Shown: positions 33,895 to 46,530, numbered from the stretch's first letter. The stretch is 64,000 nucleotides of DNA from Brachynemurus nebulosus (GCA_035578155.1 JAPWDM010000005.1:14846832-14910831), one strand, 5' to 3'. Notes: generated by a model not told the origin, from the letters alone. Numbers and translations: made by a program.

Positions 33895-34879
33895 CCCTTT
33901 TATTTTAACCATAGAGAAAATTTTTTTGTCTCAAAATGCCGGACCTTTTACTGCCAATGACAAGTGTAATAGTCTGCCTGTACACGATCAGTAATACTGT
34001 CAGTATTTCAAAATACTGACACTTTTATTGATCGTGTATTGACGGTACTGAAATAATGATGAAAGTATTGAAGAATGGCTTATAATTCCATCAGTATTCA
34101 CTTCAGTACTAAGACGTGGAGGGGACAGTGACATTAATGACAGTTAAAACCATTAAAGCATATTTCTCGTATATTATGTACCAGCGGTACCAGCCGAGAT
34201 AAATACAAATCGATTGTAGATCGTATAATATGTACGAATGTATGTAGGTATAATATATGGAAAAGTAGGCTTGTATTTATACATAATATATTATTGATTA
34301 GTATGTACGGCATTATGCACAATATGTACGATATGTACCGTATGTACATACATGCGTATATGTATGGCTTAGCTAGAAAAAGCATAACGAACATAACGTT
34401 TTTTCTTCTTTGTTTTCTTGTTTTGAGTTGCAAACGCTAGTACTATAGCTAAACATGCTTCTTCCATAATAATAACAATTCCAAAATTTTATTAATTTAA
34501 AAATTCCGAAAAATTAAACTTGACAGTTTGTTTTAAAATACTGAAGAAAATAATGATAGTGTACGTGTACGGTATCATAAAAATACTGAAGTAATAAAAA
34601 TAATGATTCATTATTTTTATCAGTAAATACTGACAGTATTACTGATCGTGTACAGGCAGCCATAAATAACATTACAAAAAAGAAAAAAAAATCAGAAATG
34701 CCGACATCAAAAAATGCCAATCCTAGGAATTTTCATAATAAAAATTATACTAAACCATGTTGGTAAAATTGAACATTACTTACAATTATGCCGTATTTCG
34801 AAAAATATGTCTCAAATGGCGGCACTTGTACCAGTGAATATATACATATCACAGTATTTTCAGTCGCCATACTGCATTC
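33895..34879. mobile_element. piggyBac-type element, interrupted and 3'-truncated
   Basis: Starts CCCTTTTATTTTAACC after TTAA (33891-33894). Homologous to 16343-16696 but split by the insert 33974-34659 and lacking the terminal 45 or so bases. Confidence 0.7.
33974..34659. mobile_element. DNA transposon insert with 35-bp perfect ends
   Basis: CTGCCTGTACACGATCAGTA at the left and TACTGATCGTGTACAGGCAG at the right, perfect over about 35 bases. Homologous uninterrupted sequence at 16400-16440 shows the empty site. Superfamily unclear because the target duplication is not evident. Reading frames inside are short. Confidence 0.8.
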
Positions 34880-35024
34880 TTAACTTTAGTAAGCTAGAGC
34901 TGAAGACGGCGCACTATTATCATCAGTGAACATTCGTGTAACGGAGAAACAACGAAACTAATCGAGAGGCTACTGTATGTATTAACGTTTAAATATTACA
35001 ATGTAATATTTCTTATTTTTACAG

Positions 35025-35138
35025 AGGCACCTATCAGATGCTGAGTTCGAGGCGATATTTCAATTAAATAGGACTGAATTTTATAGGTTACCACAATGGC
35101 GTAGAAATGAATTAAAACGTCGTGCACGTTTATTCTAA
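35025..35138 (+). CDS. Unc-115: abLIM/Unc-115 last exon, villin headpiece core and stop
   Basis: Acceptor TTTTTACAG before 35025; 37 codons and a TAA stop at 35136-35138. Product RHLSDAEFEAIFQLNRTEFY then RLPQWRRNELKRRARLF. This is the classic headpiece core: HLS at the start of helix 1, the aromatic core residues F..IF and EF, the LPxW turn, the basic helix (RRNELKRRA) and the terminal LF. The basic helix and final residues are the F-actin contact surface in characterised headpieces. It ends exactly at the usual C-terminus, so the gene is complete at its 3' end. Confidence 0.97.
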   Translation, partial: RHLSDAEFEAIFQLNRTEFYRLPQWRRNELKRRARLF

Positions 35139-37376
35139 TCATTAATTAATTATAATATAATACTATATTATTCAATTTCATCTTCAGACCACCCCAGGTT
35201 TCAAAAATCATCTTTATTACTCATTTTACTCATCATCAAGTGCTCATCTAACATTCATCCAAAACATTTTGCTATTTCCACAAACACAATTTTTTTTTAT
35301 ATATTATTTACTCTATTATATGGTTATATGTATGTAGAGTTCATATTTGTACATTTTCCTAGTTTTTTCTTTATCTTCAATTTTTAATTATTTATATGAT
35401 TCAGATAAAAAAAAAACATTTATTTTATGGTCTAAGTAATTTTTTTTTTTTAATTTTAATTGTTGAATAGTTTATATTATGTTCCGTTATTGTGAAAAAA
35501 TTATTTTTGTAAAAGCAGCTTAAATTTTACTTATCTATAAATTACTGTAGCTAACTTTTAGTCACTTAAATTTTAATATTAAGGCAGCTTGCTGTTTTTT
35601 AAATCGTTTACTTTTATTATTGGCTTTTTATATTCTCTTCATCTTTTTATATTAATTATAAAAGAAAAATAATTAAATTATTAAAAAATATTATCAAATT
35701 GGTATCAGTACAATCGGGTGAAGATAGAAAAATGTTCGTGTTTCACCGTTTTTAAATGCTTACGCGGCAAAATTCTTTAGGAGCATGTGCAATAATCACT
35801 TATTCATATCCATTTTAATTAAGTTGATCAAATTGGTTAAAACTACAGCAAGGATTCTTTTTATAATACACCCTGATCACATAGAAATGCAATTATATTT
35901 CTATCTCTTTTTAAATACAAATTAAAAATATACAGGTTGATAACTATGACTTGCGATTTCGATATGTATAGAATACAAATTTATATGGTAATTGTTTGCA
36001 ATACATTTTTGTGTAAAATATTTAATAATCAGTTAAAAACTTTTATAAAAAAAAAAAATAAATATATTTCGTATTAAAAATGTATTTCATATTTCATACA
36101 TGAAACATCCTGTATACAAATTATATATTCGTAGTACATTCTTAAAGGGAATAAATTCTTTCTCTCTTAAAAAGATTACGAAATATGTTTTTTTCTTTCT
36201 CGCACGTGTATTATAAAAAGAATCATTTCTGTATATGAAATATTTATTTTCTCCTTTTATTTAAAAATGTTTGGAAGAATTTTTTCGCTTCTAACGGCAG
36301 CAGTGGCGAAGGTCCCTTTTTTAGTATTTATGATAAAAAATTATTAATTCACACTCATAAATAGTTGGTTATAAAGTTACTAAGATTGACAAAAAGGATG
36401 TCATCAATTATCTACTTGTTCTGAAATATGCGTAAAATCAGGGTAGTTGAAAAAATGATCGGTGAGTACCTCAAAAACTAGACGTTTTGAATGTTTTATA
36501 CTGTTTATCCAATCTGATCAACTTAAATTATTTCCAAAAATAATATTTAAAACACAACATTCTCATTTTCGGCTTTTTAATATCAAAAATACTGAATTGT
36601 TATCTATAAATAAATTAAGATATTTGCCAAGAACAAGAGTATTCTCAACCGTGCTCCAAACCCAATTGTAAATAGTCATTTTTTCTTAAAATAAAAAATA
36701 AAAAAATATAAAACATTTTTAAAAATTGTACACATAATAAAATTAACAATAAAATTTTTTTAAAAAATTATTGAATCTGGTTGTATTGATACTAAAAAAG
36801 TTTTTTAAAATAATATCCTATTTAAAATTAGCGCACAAAATAAATAGACATCACAAAAAAAACATTAGACATTTTTTTATTTGAATTACAACGACAGAAT
36901 GTCCGGAACTGATGTGCTGCTATTTGTTATTAATTAAATGAATAATTATAAAATATAATAAAAAAAATATTTAAAATAATTTTTTCTATAGTTGTACAGA
37001 TATATTTTCTATTTTCTACAGAGCTGCTTTAATTCGAAAATAAAGCTATTACTAAAAAAACAAATGTGTAGTTAACACAATTCAAAAAATTATAAAATTA
37101 ATTTTTTAGTACGAATAAAAAAAAAAAAGTATATTTTTTGAAATTTGTTAACGATTAATTTAACGATTGATCGTCTGTTTGAATTGAAAATTATCAAAAA
37201 ATGAATTATTTGTAATTTTTCGATAATTTTCAATTCATTATGACTGTCTTTCAATTTTTGTATCTAGTTTTAAAGGTACAGTAATTATTGTAATCTGGTT
37301 TTAAAGATATTATTCTATAGATAAAATAAATATATCAAATTCATAGCTTCAACAGTATGAAAATCGTTATGTAATA
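35139..37376 (+). other. Unc-115 3' UTR and downstream AT-rich DNA
   Basis: The 3' UTR must start here but its end cannot be set: several AATAAA-like hexamers occur in this AT-rich stretch (for example near 36057 and 36147). It includes one member of an interspersed repeat (about 35880-36260) whose other copy lies inverted at about 48170-48545. I see no further coding sequence. Confidence 0.5.
35880..36260. repeat. interspersed repeat, copy inverted at 48170-48545
   Basis: Includes ATAGAAATGCAATTATATTT, AGGTTGATAACTATGACTTG and TTCGTAGTACATTCTTAA, each found in reverse complement in the mitoferrin intron. Confidence 0.75.
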
Positions 37377-37537
37377 CAGTAAAGTACTAATTATCCAAAT
37401 TAGGTCGATTTTATTAAACGGGACAACATCTTCGATAAAAATATGCAACCATATAAAAAAAAAAAATTAAAATTTCTGTATTGACGAAAATTCTATGGCT
37501 CGTAAATACTATTCCCAAAAATTGGTGCTCTACTGTA
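37375..37537. mobile_element. short mariner/pogo-type MITE, 159 bp
   Basis: Ends CAGTAAAGTACTAATT and AATTGGTGCTCTACTG flanked by TA. The right end matches the element at 58025-58476. Confidence 0.6.
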
Positions 37538-38865
37538 ATTTTTCGTTATACATGAAAGAGTAAGTTAGATGTCTTTTTTTAATCAGAAAAAAGAATTCAT
37601 CAAAATCATTTGTAACAAAAATTTGCAACCACTGCGTGTGCGCACTGAATACATATAATAACAGCTAGGATAATCCGAAAAAAAATGGTGCAACTACTAA
37701 AAAATGATAGGTTATTTAAAAATTGCTGTGAATTTACAATATTTTGATTAAATATAGACATAGAATTTTTGGAAAGGTTCAATATTTTTGCTACCTACCA
37801 GCCATTTTTTAAATTAAAAATAATTAAGTAATTTGTGAATTTTATTTTTGCGTTATAAAATTCACAAATCGTTACTTATTTTCCTATTAAAAATAAGATT
37901 TTTAAAATAAAAATGCATTTGAAAATATATTAATAATATTGAAATATATTTTTTTAAAAAGAATATATTTCAAATTTTAAGCTTTTTATAGGCTAGTCGA
38001 TAGATTCTATAATTAATTATAGTTTTTAGATGATATTGTTACTGTATTTAATAAAAAAAATTAAATAATTCAAAGAAAAACAAATTACAAATTTTATTTT
38101 GAATGTGGAATTGAAATTATATATATTTAATTGAATTCAATTTATTTTATTTATCCTTAAAATTATTTAAAATTTACAAATTAAAAAATTTTCTTTTATT
38201 TATAGCAATGCTTTTTTACGACCATTAAACTAAATGTCATCAAAAATTTCTTTGAAGGTCAATCGCGATCTCTGATCCATAATCAATTAAATGTTCATCT
38301 GTACGCCACAGTGACGTCACAATTATGAATTTAGAATAATAAAAATATTCAAATTGTACACAACGCCATAAACATCACGTAACAAATTATTACGTCATAT
38401 TTGTACGACGTGTTTGAAGAAACGTTGTTCTATTTAAAATTCTATATAAACTTTTGCTTTAATTAAAAATATTCTTATATAAATAGAAGAAAATTTTGAT
38501 ATGAAAAACGATTTTATTGATTTTTTAAATAGTGGCTCGTTTCATATATTTTTGTTTGATTGTAAAAAATAAGTGAAGGATGAAAAAAAGGATTTCGAAA
38601 CATTTTTTTTAATGTATGTGCTGAGTCGCTAAATATATTTTAAGAAACGTATTTAAGTGTTTTATTTGAGTCCATTTATCCTTTTGTAATTTGAACATTA
38701 CACGTAAGTACAATTTGTTTATATTATGCATGATTTCGTAAAAATGGCGGGAAAAAGTTTAATAAGATTATTAAGATGACTTTTTGTTGCGTATTCTTAA
38801 AGTTTATTCCTTTAAATGAATGAAATTTTAAAATTTCCAATATTTACGAAATTATAGACATTTAA
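37538..38865. other. AT-rich intergenic DNA
   Basis: Between the two genes; no clear gene or repeat structure. Confidence 0.45.
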
Positions 38866-38958
38866 ATGGTGCAGCAGTTATGCCGTATCGAAATGAACTG
38901 GATTGTCGCCAGAGTGATAGATATGATAGTTGGGGGAACTTTGGGATGTCTTTTTGAA
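38856..38958 (+). other. isolated exon-like stretch, unassigned
   Basis: After an acceptor-like AATTATAG, one frame reads HLNGAAVMPYRNELDCRQSD and continues RYDSWGNFGMSF before a TGA; a GGTTTGT donor-like site overlaps the end. GC content is above that of the flanks and the peptide composition looks protein-like. The longer overlapping frame starting at 38866 (MVQQLCRIEMNWIV) is an alternative reading. I do not recognise either. It could be an exon of an unknown gene, a pseudogene fragment or chance. Confidence 0.25.
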
Positions 38959-39702
38959 GGTTTGTTAATGTGTGATACCGGTAGGGGGTTGGAAGATCGA
39001 TTCAAATTTTTCCATTTAATAATTAAATCAAGTAATATTAATGGAAATTCAAATAAAAAACGTGGTAGATAAATTTATATAATTATATCTTAACGATGGA
39101 CCAAAGGTGTAACTAATTAATATCCTTAAGGAGGTGTATACCTCTCTAGTTTCGACAGAAAAAAAAAAATACACAATATTCATGACTTTTTTTAAATGAA
39201 AAATTATGTATTATACGAAAATCAGTTCTACCTTGTGCCAAATTTAAATTTTGTTGAGCTAAATTACAGAATCCATCTTGTATAAAATATAAAAATAACA
39301 ATTTTACCTATGAATAACTCTAAATTGAGGTTATTTTGTTTAAGTGTATGCGACGTCATTTTGCTTTTTGATACTTTGTTATTCTCAGTAAATCGCCATT
39401 TTGCTTTAAATTGTTTTTTTGGCAAATGGTCCTATGGTGAAAAAAAAAAAATGATTTTCTACATGGTTTTGACTAAACGAATAAGTTTATAAATATTTTA
39501 GACGATGTGAAAATTTCAAAGTGGTGCCCCTTAAGAAATTTTTCCAATTGAAATCCTATAATTTTAATATAAAATTTTCTAAATTACTACAAAGTATCAT
39601 TAGCTTAATCATACTATTTACTTAGATATAATCAAGGAAATTAGAGCTGATTTTCAAGAAAAAAAGGAAAAATCAGAAAAAAAATAACCAACAAAACAAA
39701 AA

Positions 39703-40436
39703 TCTATACATATAATAAAACTGTAACGAGACCATTTCGGTACATGGAATATTTTTTGAAAATTGTACTGATACTGTAAATACTTATCGATGTAGATATC
39801 AAAACAGCGATTTTTAAAATTTTTGTCTGTTCACGCATCACGCAAAAACTATTGGACGGATTTTAATGAAAGGTGTGACGATAACTTATTACCTGGGTCA
39901 ACATCTAGGATACTATTAATAGATTTGAGCGTTACTTTATGGTATTCCATATTTGTAAATAATAAACAAATATTTTGCAAAGTAAAATATTTGTTATTAT
40001 TTGCATCTAGGATACTTTTTATTCCGGGAAAATGGAAAAACCATTCTGAGCATGTGCACACATTACGCACACATGGGCGGATTTTAATGAAATTTGGTAT
40101 GGGGATAAGTTATTGCCTGGGTCAACATCCAAGGTACTCTTTACTCCGGGAAAATGTCTCATTCTCACGGAAAAATAGAAAAACTATTTTGAGCATGTGC
40201 ACACATTACGCAAAAACTATTGAACGGATTTTGATGAAATTTGGTGTAGTGATAACTTATTATCTGCGTCAGGGAAAATGTCTCATTCCAACGGGAAAAT
40301 AGAAAAACCATTTTGAGCATGTGCATGCATTACGCAAAAATTATTATTTAATGCAAGTTCTGTATAATTATTGTGTAATACTTCTCAATGAGTTTATAAC
40401 AATGTGTCGCGCGAACGACGTTGCGAGTACAGCTAG
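39703..40436 (+). mobile_element. non-autonomous Helitron, 734 bp
   Basis: Starts TCTATACATATAATAAAA after an A and ends with a GC-rich hairpin region (CGCGCGAACGACGTTGCGAG) and CTAG followed by T, the Helitron end pattern (5' TC, 3' CTRR between A and T). Inside, a block of about 110 to 130 bases with CGCAAAAACTATTGGACGGA is repeated about three times (39840, 40065 and 40208). No Rep/helicase sequence. The 159-codon frame at 39823 comes from the repeats. Confidence 0.82.
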
Positions 40437-41340
40437 TTATAAATAAGATTTTTTAACGCGCAATGATGACTGAGCTAGATTGTGGATTACAGTATCAGAA
40501 TATGGCAAGATAGCAATTATCTGAATGACGTACATATACTTCATTCAATTACTACACAGAAAATATATGTATGTATAAAAGTAAATAAATTTCATTATCA
40601 AAATTAAAAATTATAACTACTTTAAAGTAAATAAGATAGACATTTTTTCAAGTGCATAAAAATTTTGAAATTTCTTTTGCGAGTCATGCTATTGTATACA
40701 TTTTAAATATTTTTATTTCGAAAATAACCAATATAAATGTAAAGGCCAATAAAAGAATTCCAGTTTACTTTACCGACTTAAACTCGTAAATTCGGGTTAA
40801 AATTGTTTAACTTTCGGTTAAAAATAAAATTTTCAAAACAAAATTTTAATTCAATTTAAGTACATTATTAGAATTAGCATAATTAGTATACAATAGCATT
40901 GAAGTTCTTGAATGCAATAAAGACCTTGAACTCTTATAACTGATATTATAAATTGTGTATAAGGAAATTTTTAATGATAGTTTATGAACGGAAATCACAA
41001 TTCTGAGTCTTTTAAAATGGATAAAAATTTCTGAAGCGATAGATTTCATAAATTAGTTAATACTTTAGTTCATAAAATTAATTTTTAAATTTTTAACAAT
41101 GGTGATGTGTGTACGCGATTTAGTACATTGTTGTTAACAAACTTTCTAAACAGCTAAAATATATGAATTCGAATATATCAAATAAGTTATTTTCATTTGT
41201 TGATATCGAGAATAAAATAATATTATTATCAATATAATTTTTTCATTAATTGAAATCAATTTAATTTGACTCTAAATAAATATTTTAAAACCATATTTTC
41301 AAAAAAAATGTTCTAATGTAAATCATACTTGATTATTTTT

Positions 41341-41566
41341 AGTCAACGCACATGCGCTGTTTAATTTCAAGTCCAGCTGCCAGATATTCACATTGCGATC
41401 TTTCTTATTATTAAAGCATGGCGGTGTTGCGTAAACTGGCCTAGTAACATTCAACAAAATTAAATGTGTTTATAAGTTTCGGATTAATTGTCACGTTTAA
41501 CAAAATCAATTAAAAACTAAATTCTTGTGTTTTATTTGGATATCAGTAAGGAAATCAGACAGTATT
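41341..41566 (+). promoter_or_regulatory. probable mitoferrin promoter and 5' UTR
   Basis: This stretch is less AT-rich and free of recognised repeats, and lies directly before the mitoferrin start codon. An arthropod initiator-like TCAGT occurs at about 41543. A short upstream reading frame, MAVLRKLA, runs 41418-41444 if transcription begins before it. I see no TATA box at a fixed distance and no iron-responsive element (no CAGTGN loop with paired arms). The start site is inferred. Confidence 0.35.
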
Positions 41567-41683
41567 ATGAATCCAGACGATTATGAAACATTACCGACAA
41601 ATAATGTTATTGCCCATATGACTGCTGGGGCCATTGCCGGAGTTCTCGAACACTGTGTTATGTACCCATTGGATTCGGTTAAG
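41567..41683 (+). CDS. mfrn: mitoferrin exon 1
   Basis: First coding exon of a mitochondrial carrier (SLC25 family). The chosen ATG gives [20 protein letters not shown] and continues [19 protein letters not shown] before a GTAAAA donor. It holds transmembrane helix 1 ([14 protein letters not shown]) and the first carrier signature P-x-D-x-x-K (YPLDSVK), completed by TRMQSL in exon 2. The Asp/Glu-rich start plus [14 protein letters not shown], and [16 protein letters not shown], are characteristic of mitoferrin, which imports ferrous iron into the matrix for heme and iron-sulfur cluster synthesis. Exon 1 ends in phase 0. The start is supported by the length of the N-terminus relative to insect mitoferrins; no in-frame upstream ATG is apparent without a stop. 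Confidence 0.92.
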
Positions 41684-42797
41684 GTAAAATAATGTATCCT
41701 TAAGATAATTTTTAATTATTAATTGTTATAAGCTAATATTTTAGGTTAATGTTTTTGGTTAACAGTCTATCAATTAGGTTAGGTCAGCAAGTAATATTCA
41801 CACATCGAAATTACTAGCTCATAGAAAATGTCAAAATGATTTTATTTGAAAAATTCGTAAAAAAATAACATGATTTTTCATTAGTACGGAAAGAATTGAT
41901 TGAAATTGAATATTAATGAGTAATAAGCGATTACGAAACTTCATAATTTTGATTTATTTGCCTTTCTAATTAATTTTTTGTTGACAGTGATTCCCCCGGA
42001 GTTTCTACTATTACTTTCTATATTCAGTGGGGGGAAGTCCCAATATTTTTGTTTTATTGTAACCTAAACTTGAATACAATTTTATTAAAATTACTTGATT
42101 GACACTGTTAAAATTTAGAGAAATTATTTACGATTGGCATGAAGTATGGAGATTAAAGTGACCTTAATTTAATTTTTATTTACTATATAGGTAGTAAGAA
42201 TGTTTTCATTTCAAAAAAGTAATTTAGAAATACCTAAAGTATTAATAATAGTATTTGTATTCGATTATTTTTCATTTTGAATAACTGATGAGAAAGAATT
42301 ATCGGCCTTAAACCCTTTTTACAGTAATTCTAAAAAATATCTTATCTAGTGTATTATTTTTTAAATGTAAATTTATGTTTACATAATTACCGTAAAATGG
42401 GATCAATTGGAACCAATCGAACAAGTTGTTTATGAATTAATTTAAAAGTGGTATTTTGCAAAGTAAAGTATTTGTTTATTATTTACATAATTTAAAAATG
42501 GTAAATTTAAATATGAATATAGATATGACTTTCTCAAACTATAATAGAATAATCATTCTTTTGATTAACAATAGTTATTAACTCTTGGGTTAAATTAAAT
42601 ATATTAAAAAATCAATTTAAGTTCACATTCTCAGAAGTTCTATGTTATTTGTTGTTGAAAATTTATTTCTAGAAAAAATTATGGTGACTTGAAATTTAGA
42701 TTAAGTTGGAAGTTGATAGAAATGGCAAAAGGGTGAGTAGGAGCAGTATATTATGGGCTAATAGAGACGCTTTTTTTCAAAAATTCAAAAAATTTTC

Positions 42798-42834
<37 letters not shown>

Positions 42835-43478
42835 ATTATTATTATAATAAAGTACTTAATTATAAAGATATAATTTTTTATATATTATTAGAGAATAAAT
42901 ACTCAAGAAATAAAAAAAAAATTACGATGGAGTTCAAAAACGTTCCAATTTAATCCATTTTGCGGTATATAGTTTCATTAAACTTTGTATTAATTACATA
43001 AATTAATTATTGATAAGTATAAAAAAGTACTTCCAGTTCTTGTTTATACCGTTTTGAAATTTTACAAATGTATTTATCATTTACATATCGTTAAAATTTA
43101 ATTGTAATTTCCGACCTCGCCTATATCGATAGTACCCATAATGTTCTTTTTTAATCATGGAAATTTTTTAATCTATATTAGGTCCGAACTTTATTTTTGT
43201 AAAATTTAATTGTGTAAATTTTTTTCTCCAACGCACAATGGCCATAACCAAAAAGTTGATACTGTAAAACTAAGTAAAAACTAGTTTTTCAACAATAGTT
43301 GACAAAATTACTTATCACTAAATCGGGAGTTTTTTGGGATTTACATAAGGATTCCCGTTTGTGTGAAATTTTTTCAAAATCAATATAGGGACGAACTTTA
43401 ATAGGCTTTAATCGAAGATAGCAATTCAGTATTTCGCAAAGTTGTTTGGACACTATTTAAAATTTTTCTCTTTTTGTA
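41684..43478. other. mitoferrin intron 1, 5' part
   Basis: AT-rich, with a TTA/ATT microsatellite at about 42799-42845. No exon recognised. Confidence 0.5.
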
Positions 43479-43707
43479 TTAACTCTTTTAGTACCGCCGT
43501 ATATTCCAATATTTTAGATAAAAAATTTAATATCTCTATAAGTATAATTGCAAGTTTGGTACGTTTTGCTTAATTTATTTACAATATGACCGCTCTTTAC
43601 TATACAGCCTCCAGTTACCGATATAAGACAATGCACACTCTTCAGTTGAATTTTTTCTAAAAATTAGTATGACGAGCTGAGCTCGTCATTAGTCCTAAAG
43701 GGGTTAA
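43479..43707. mobile_element. piggyBac-type MITE, 221 bp
   Basis: Flanked by TTAA (43479-43482, 43704-43707); ends CTCTTTTAG and CTAAAGGGG. Intact reference for the truncated copy at the window's left edge. Internal palindrome GACGAGCTGAGCTCGTC. Confidence 0.8.
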
Positions 43708-44001
43708 ATTTTACAAGTGTTCAAAAAAGTAAACATTTTTTATTAATAAAATGTTTACTTTTATTACAACTTGATTGCTTAGACCAGAGGTTCTTAAACA
43801 TTTTCCTTCGCTGTTGTATACTATGTGAGTTTTTCAAGAGTTGCCATTTTTATTACAGCCAAACCGTTGATTTAATCGAAAAATTGTTCAAATAAGAATT
43901 GTAGATATCAACGGGGGCAACCGATTGCTATAGTCGGGAGCTTTATAGCTCTTATGGTTTTCAAGCTATGATACAAACTTATAGATTTTTAAATGGGACT
44001 A

Positions 44002-44712
44002 TACAGGGTGTTAGTGAATAAGTGCGAAAAATTTTAATGGGTGATTGCTGAGGTTTTTTTATGTAAAAAAGTTTATATAAACCCAGGTCTGAAAACGCTT
44101 AGTTTCCAAGAAACAGTGTCCCGTTTCTTGTTTTTTAAAAATATTCTTTTATATTAAATTAAAAACAAATTATGTGGTCATACTGTAGAAATGAAGCGTC
44201 TTCACCTTTTTGTTGGTAAGACTTTTTCATAAAATGACCTCAGCAGTTAATACGAGAACCTAAACCGATTTTGTAGTAAGAACAGTAATTGAAAATTGCT
44301 TTTTATCTTGAAAACGGACACATGAACGACAAAATACTAAGAGGTCATTTTTGTCAACAATTTATAGAAGATTTAAAAAAACATTTTCAAATTGGAAAAA
44401 ATCATTGGCGTCCCTTTTTTTTCTTCAAAAATGTATCATCATATGGCCGTACGGACGTCACTAGTTTGAATGGAAATATTCTGTCTACTTCAGAATATGG
44501 GTATTTATCCTGTCGTAGCGTATCCCAAATTTTATGTGAATATCTCAAAACGTTTTTGAAATATTTAAGAAAATGTTTAAAAAAGACGAAAAACTGAACA
44601 CTATCTTGGAAACTAAGCGTTTTTGGACATGGGTTAATATGAACTTTTTTACATAAGAAAACCTCAGCAATCACCCAATAAAATATTTCGCACTTATTCA
44701 CTAACACCCGTA
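44002..44712. mobile_element. mariner-type element, 0.7 kb
   Basis: Ends CAGGGTGTTAGTGAATAAGT and the complement ACTTATTCACTAACACCCG, about 130 bases of inverted homology, TA on both sides. The two frames in opposite strands (44289 and 44402) are mirror readings of the arms. Confidence 0.8.
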
Positions 44713-45575
44713 TATTAATTTTTCGATAAAACTGATCTAATGCATTAACTAACAATATAAATGAGCAAAAAAAAATTTTTTACCCAAGTTTAATTTTTTA
44801 ATTTTTTTTTTTAATTTATCAGTTAGGCGGTAAAAATATGTATATGTACTTGAGGCTACTTCAACCAATAGTGTTTTTCTTGGTTACATTTCCATTACAT
44901 CCAAGAAAAGCACTTTTTCCAGTACCATTTCTATCATAAAAATTTGGTTGTAATAGAAATGGCAACTCTCAAAAAACTCACATGGTATAGGAAGTTAGGG
45001 ACCATGTCATGTGGAACAGAAAGATAAGAGTAAGATCAGGGTGCCCTGGTCTAGAGTGTCAAAATTTTTGTAGTCGACATCAGAAAAAATATTCGTAATA
45101 AATTGTTTTCAAGTCCTTAATTTGAAAATTTTGGGATAAATAACCTCATATGTATATGCAACTGTTGTATAGAAAGGGGCGCGACTGCCCCTGTACTTAT
45201 TGTTAGAGGGTTCTGGTTAAATTCAAAAATATGTGGATGTTGATAACATATATGTTGCGTATCCCCTATATCTGGCCAACGTACTCTCAGAGGTACATGT
45301 ATCTCATTTTGTGGAATTCTGGCTTAATAAGGTAAACATTAATTTTGACAAATATGTATAATAAAGAAAATTATTATATTATACGACCTTGATTAATTTT
45401 TTTTCTTTAATATTTAATTAGGTATTATTATAAGTATTTGTGCATTGTAATAAAATATTCTTAAATATAGAAAATTTAACCAGCTGGTGCATTGTAATTT
45501 TCTCTATTTACGTTTCAACTCTATCGAAATTGATAGTTACGTCAGTACAGAAATACTGACGTAACGTCATCAGTT

Positions 45576-46141
45576 TCACAAAGTGGCATATCTCATTTTT
45601 ATAGATTTTCGAGGAAAACATTCTAAAATTCGTAAAAATCGTGAAAATCGTGAAAACTTATTGCTAAAATATTCATTTCCTATTGAATAAGGATATTCTT
45701 CATAATTCAATATATAAGTTATAGACCAGTCAAAAACCTACATTACTAAAATATTCAAATAATTTTCAACAAGAATTGGTATTAATTCAATTAAAAATAT
45801 GATAGGCAAAATCAATCAAAACTCGTCTAATGTCATTAACAAATGCAACAAAGTTAAACGTACAACGTTAAGTTGCTATAGTTGCGCTAATATTAAAATA
45901 ACAAAAAGGAAAAGAGACAGAAAACTAAGTACATCGAATTTAGTTTCATTTGCTGCATTTTTTTTATGACGTCAGACCATTTTTAGTTGATTTTGCTTGT
46001 ACAAAATATTGATATTGTTTTTAATTTCACAAAAACAGTTAGGATTTTGGAAATATCGCTTTGGAATAGTTAAAAATGATATTTTGTGTTTGAGACAAAT
46101 TATTTAAATTTTAAAATTTTTTGAGATATGCCACTTTGTGA
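45576..46141. mobile_element. MITE with 20-bp perfect ends
   Basis: TCACAAAGTGGCATATCTCA at 45576 and its exact complement at 46122-46141. A small palindrome ACGTCAGTACAGAAATACTG just outside (45539) may belong to an adjacent element. Confidence 0.75.
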
Positions 46142-46196
46142 GGTGATAGATAGATTCGGTCAAACGGCATCGTAAAGACCAAATGACAAAAGAATA

Positions 46197-46530
46197 GCCA
46201 GGTGCGTGCTAGACCACGCAAAATTGGTATTCTGTAGTCATTTCAAAGGAAATTATGAGATAAACAGTAATCAGTATACTTAAATTTTCTATATTTTATT
46301 CCAGAAATTGTAAAAAAAAAAAACTCTAACCACTGACTACGAAACCTAGATTTAATGCGAGTTCAACATGCATTTTTTTTACATTACTGTTTTTTTCAGT
46401 TTTGTAAATTTTAAATTGCTAATATAACAGTGTCTATTAAAAACTAATCAAGTGCGTGTCAAACCACGCAAAGCGATGACAGATATGAGAAAACCGTAAG
46501 TGTTCCGTGGTTATGATTACGGAACACTAA
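46197..46530. repeat. dispersed repeat family (CATAAGGATTTCG type), two parts
   Basis: GTGCGTGCTAGACCACGCA at 46202 and GTGCGTGTCAAACCACGCA at 46452 are head repeats of the same family, followed by the TTCCGTGGTTATGATTACGG motif. Confidence 0.6.

Noticed and set aside
39823..40302. 159-codon reading frame as a protein gene
   Set aside because: It runs through the repeated blocks of the Helitron, and the repeated peptide (ILMKFG) comes from the DNA repeat.
44289..44755. Opposed frames of 102 and 117 codons
   Set aside because: They cover the inverted arms and centre of the TA-flanked element at 44002-44712; no domain is visible.
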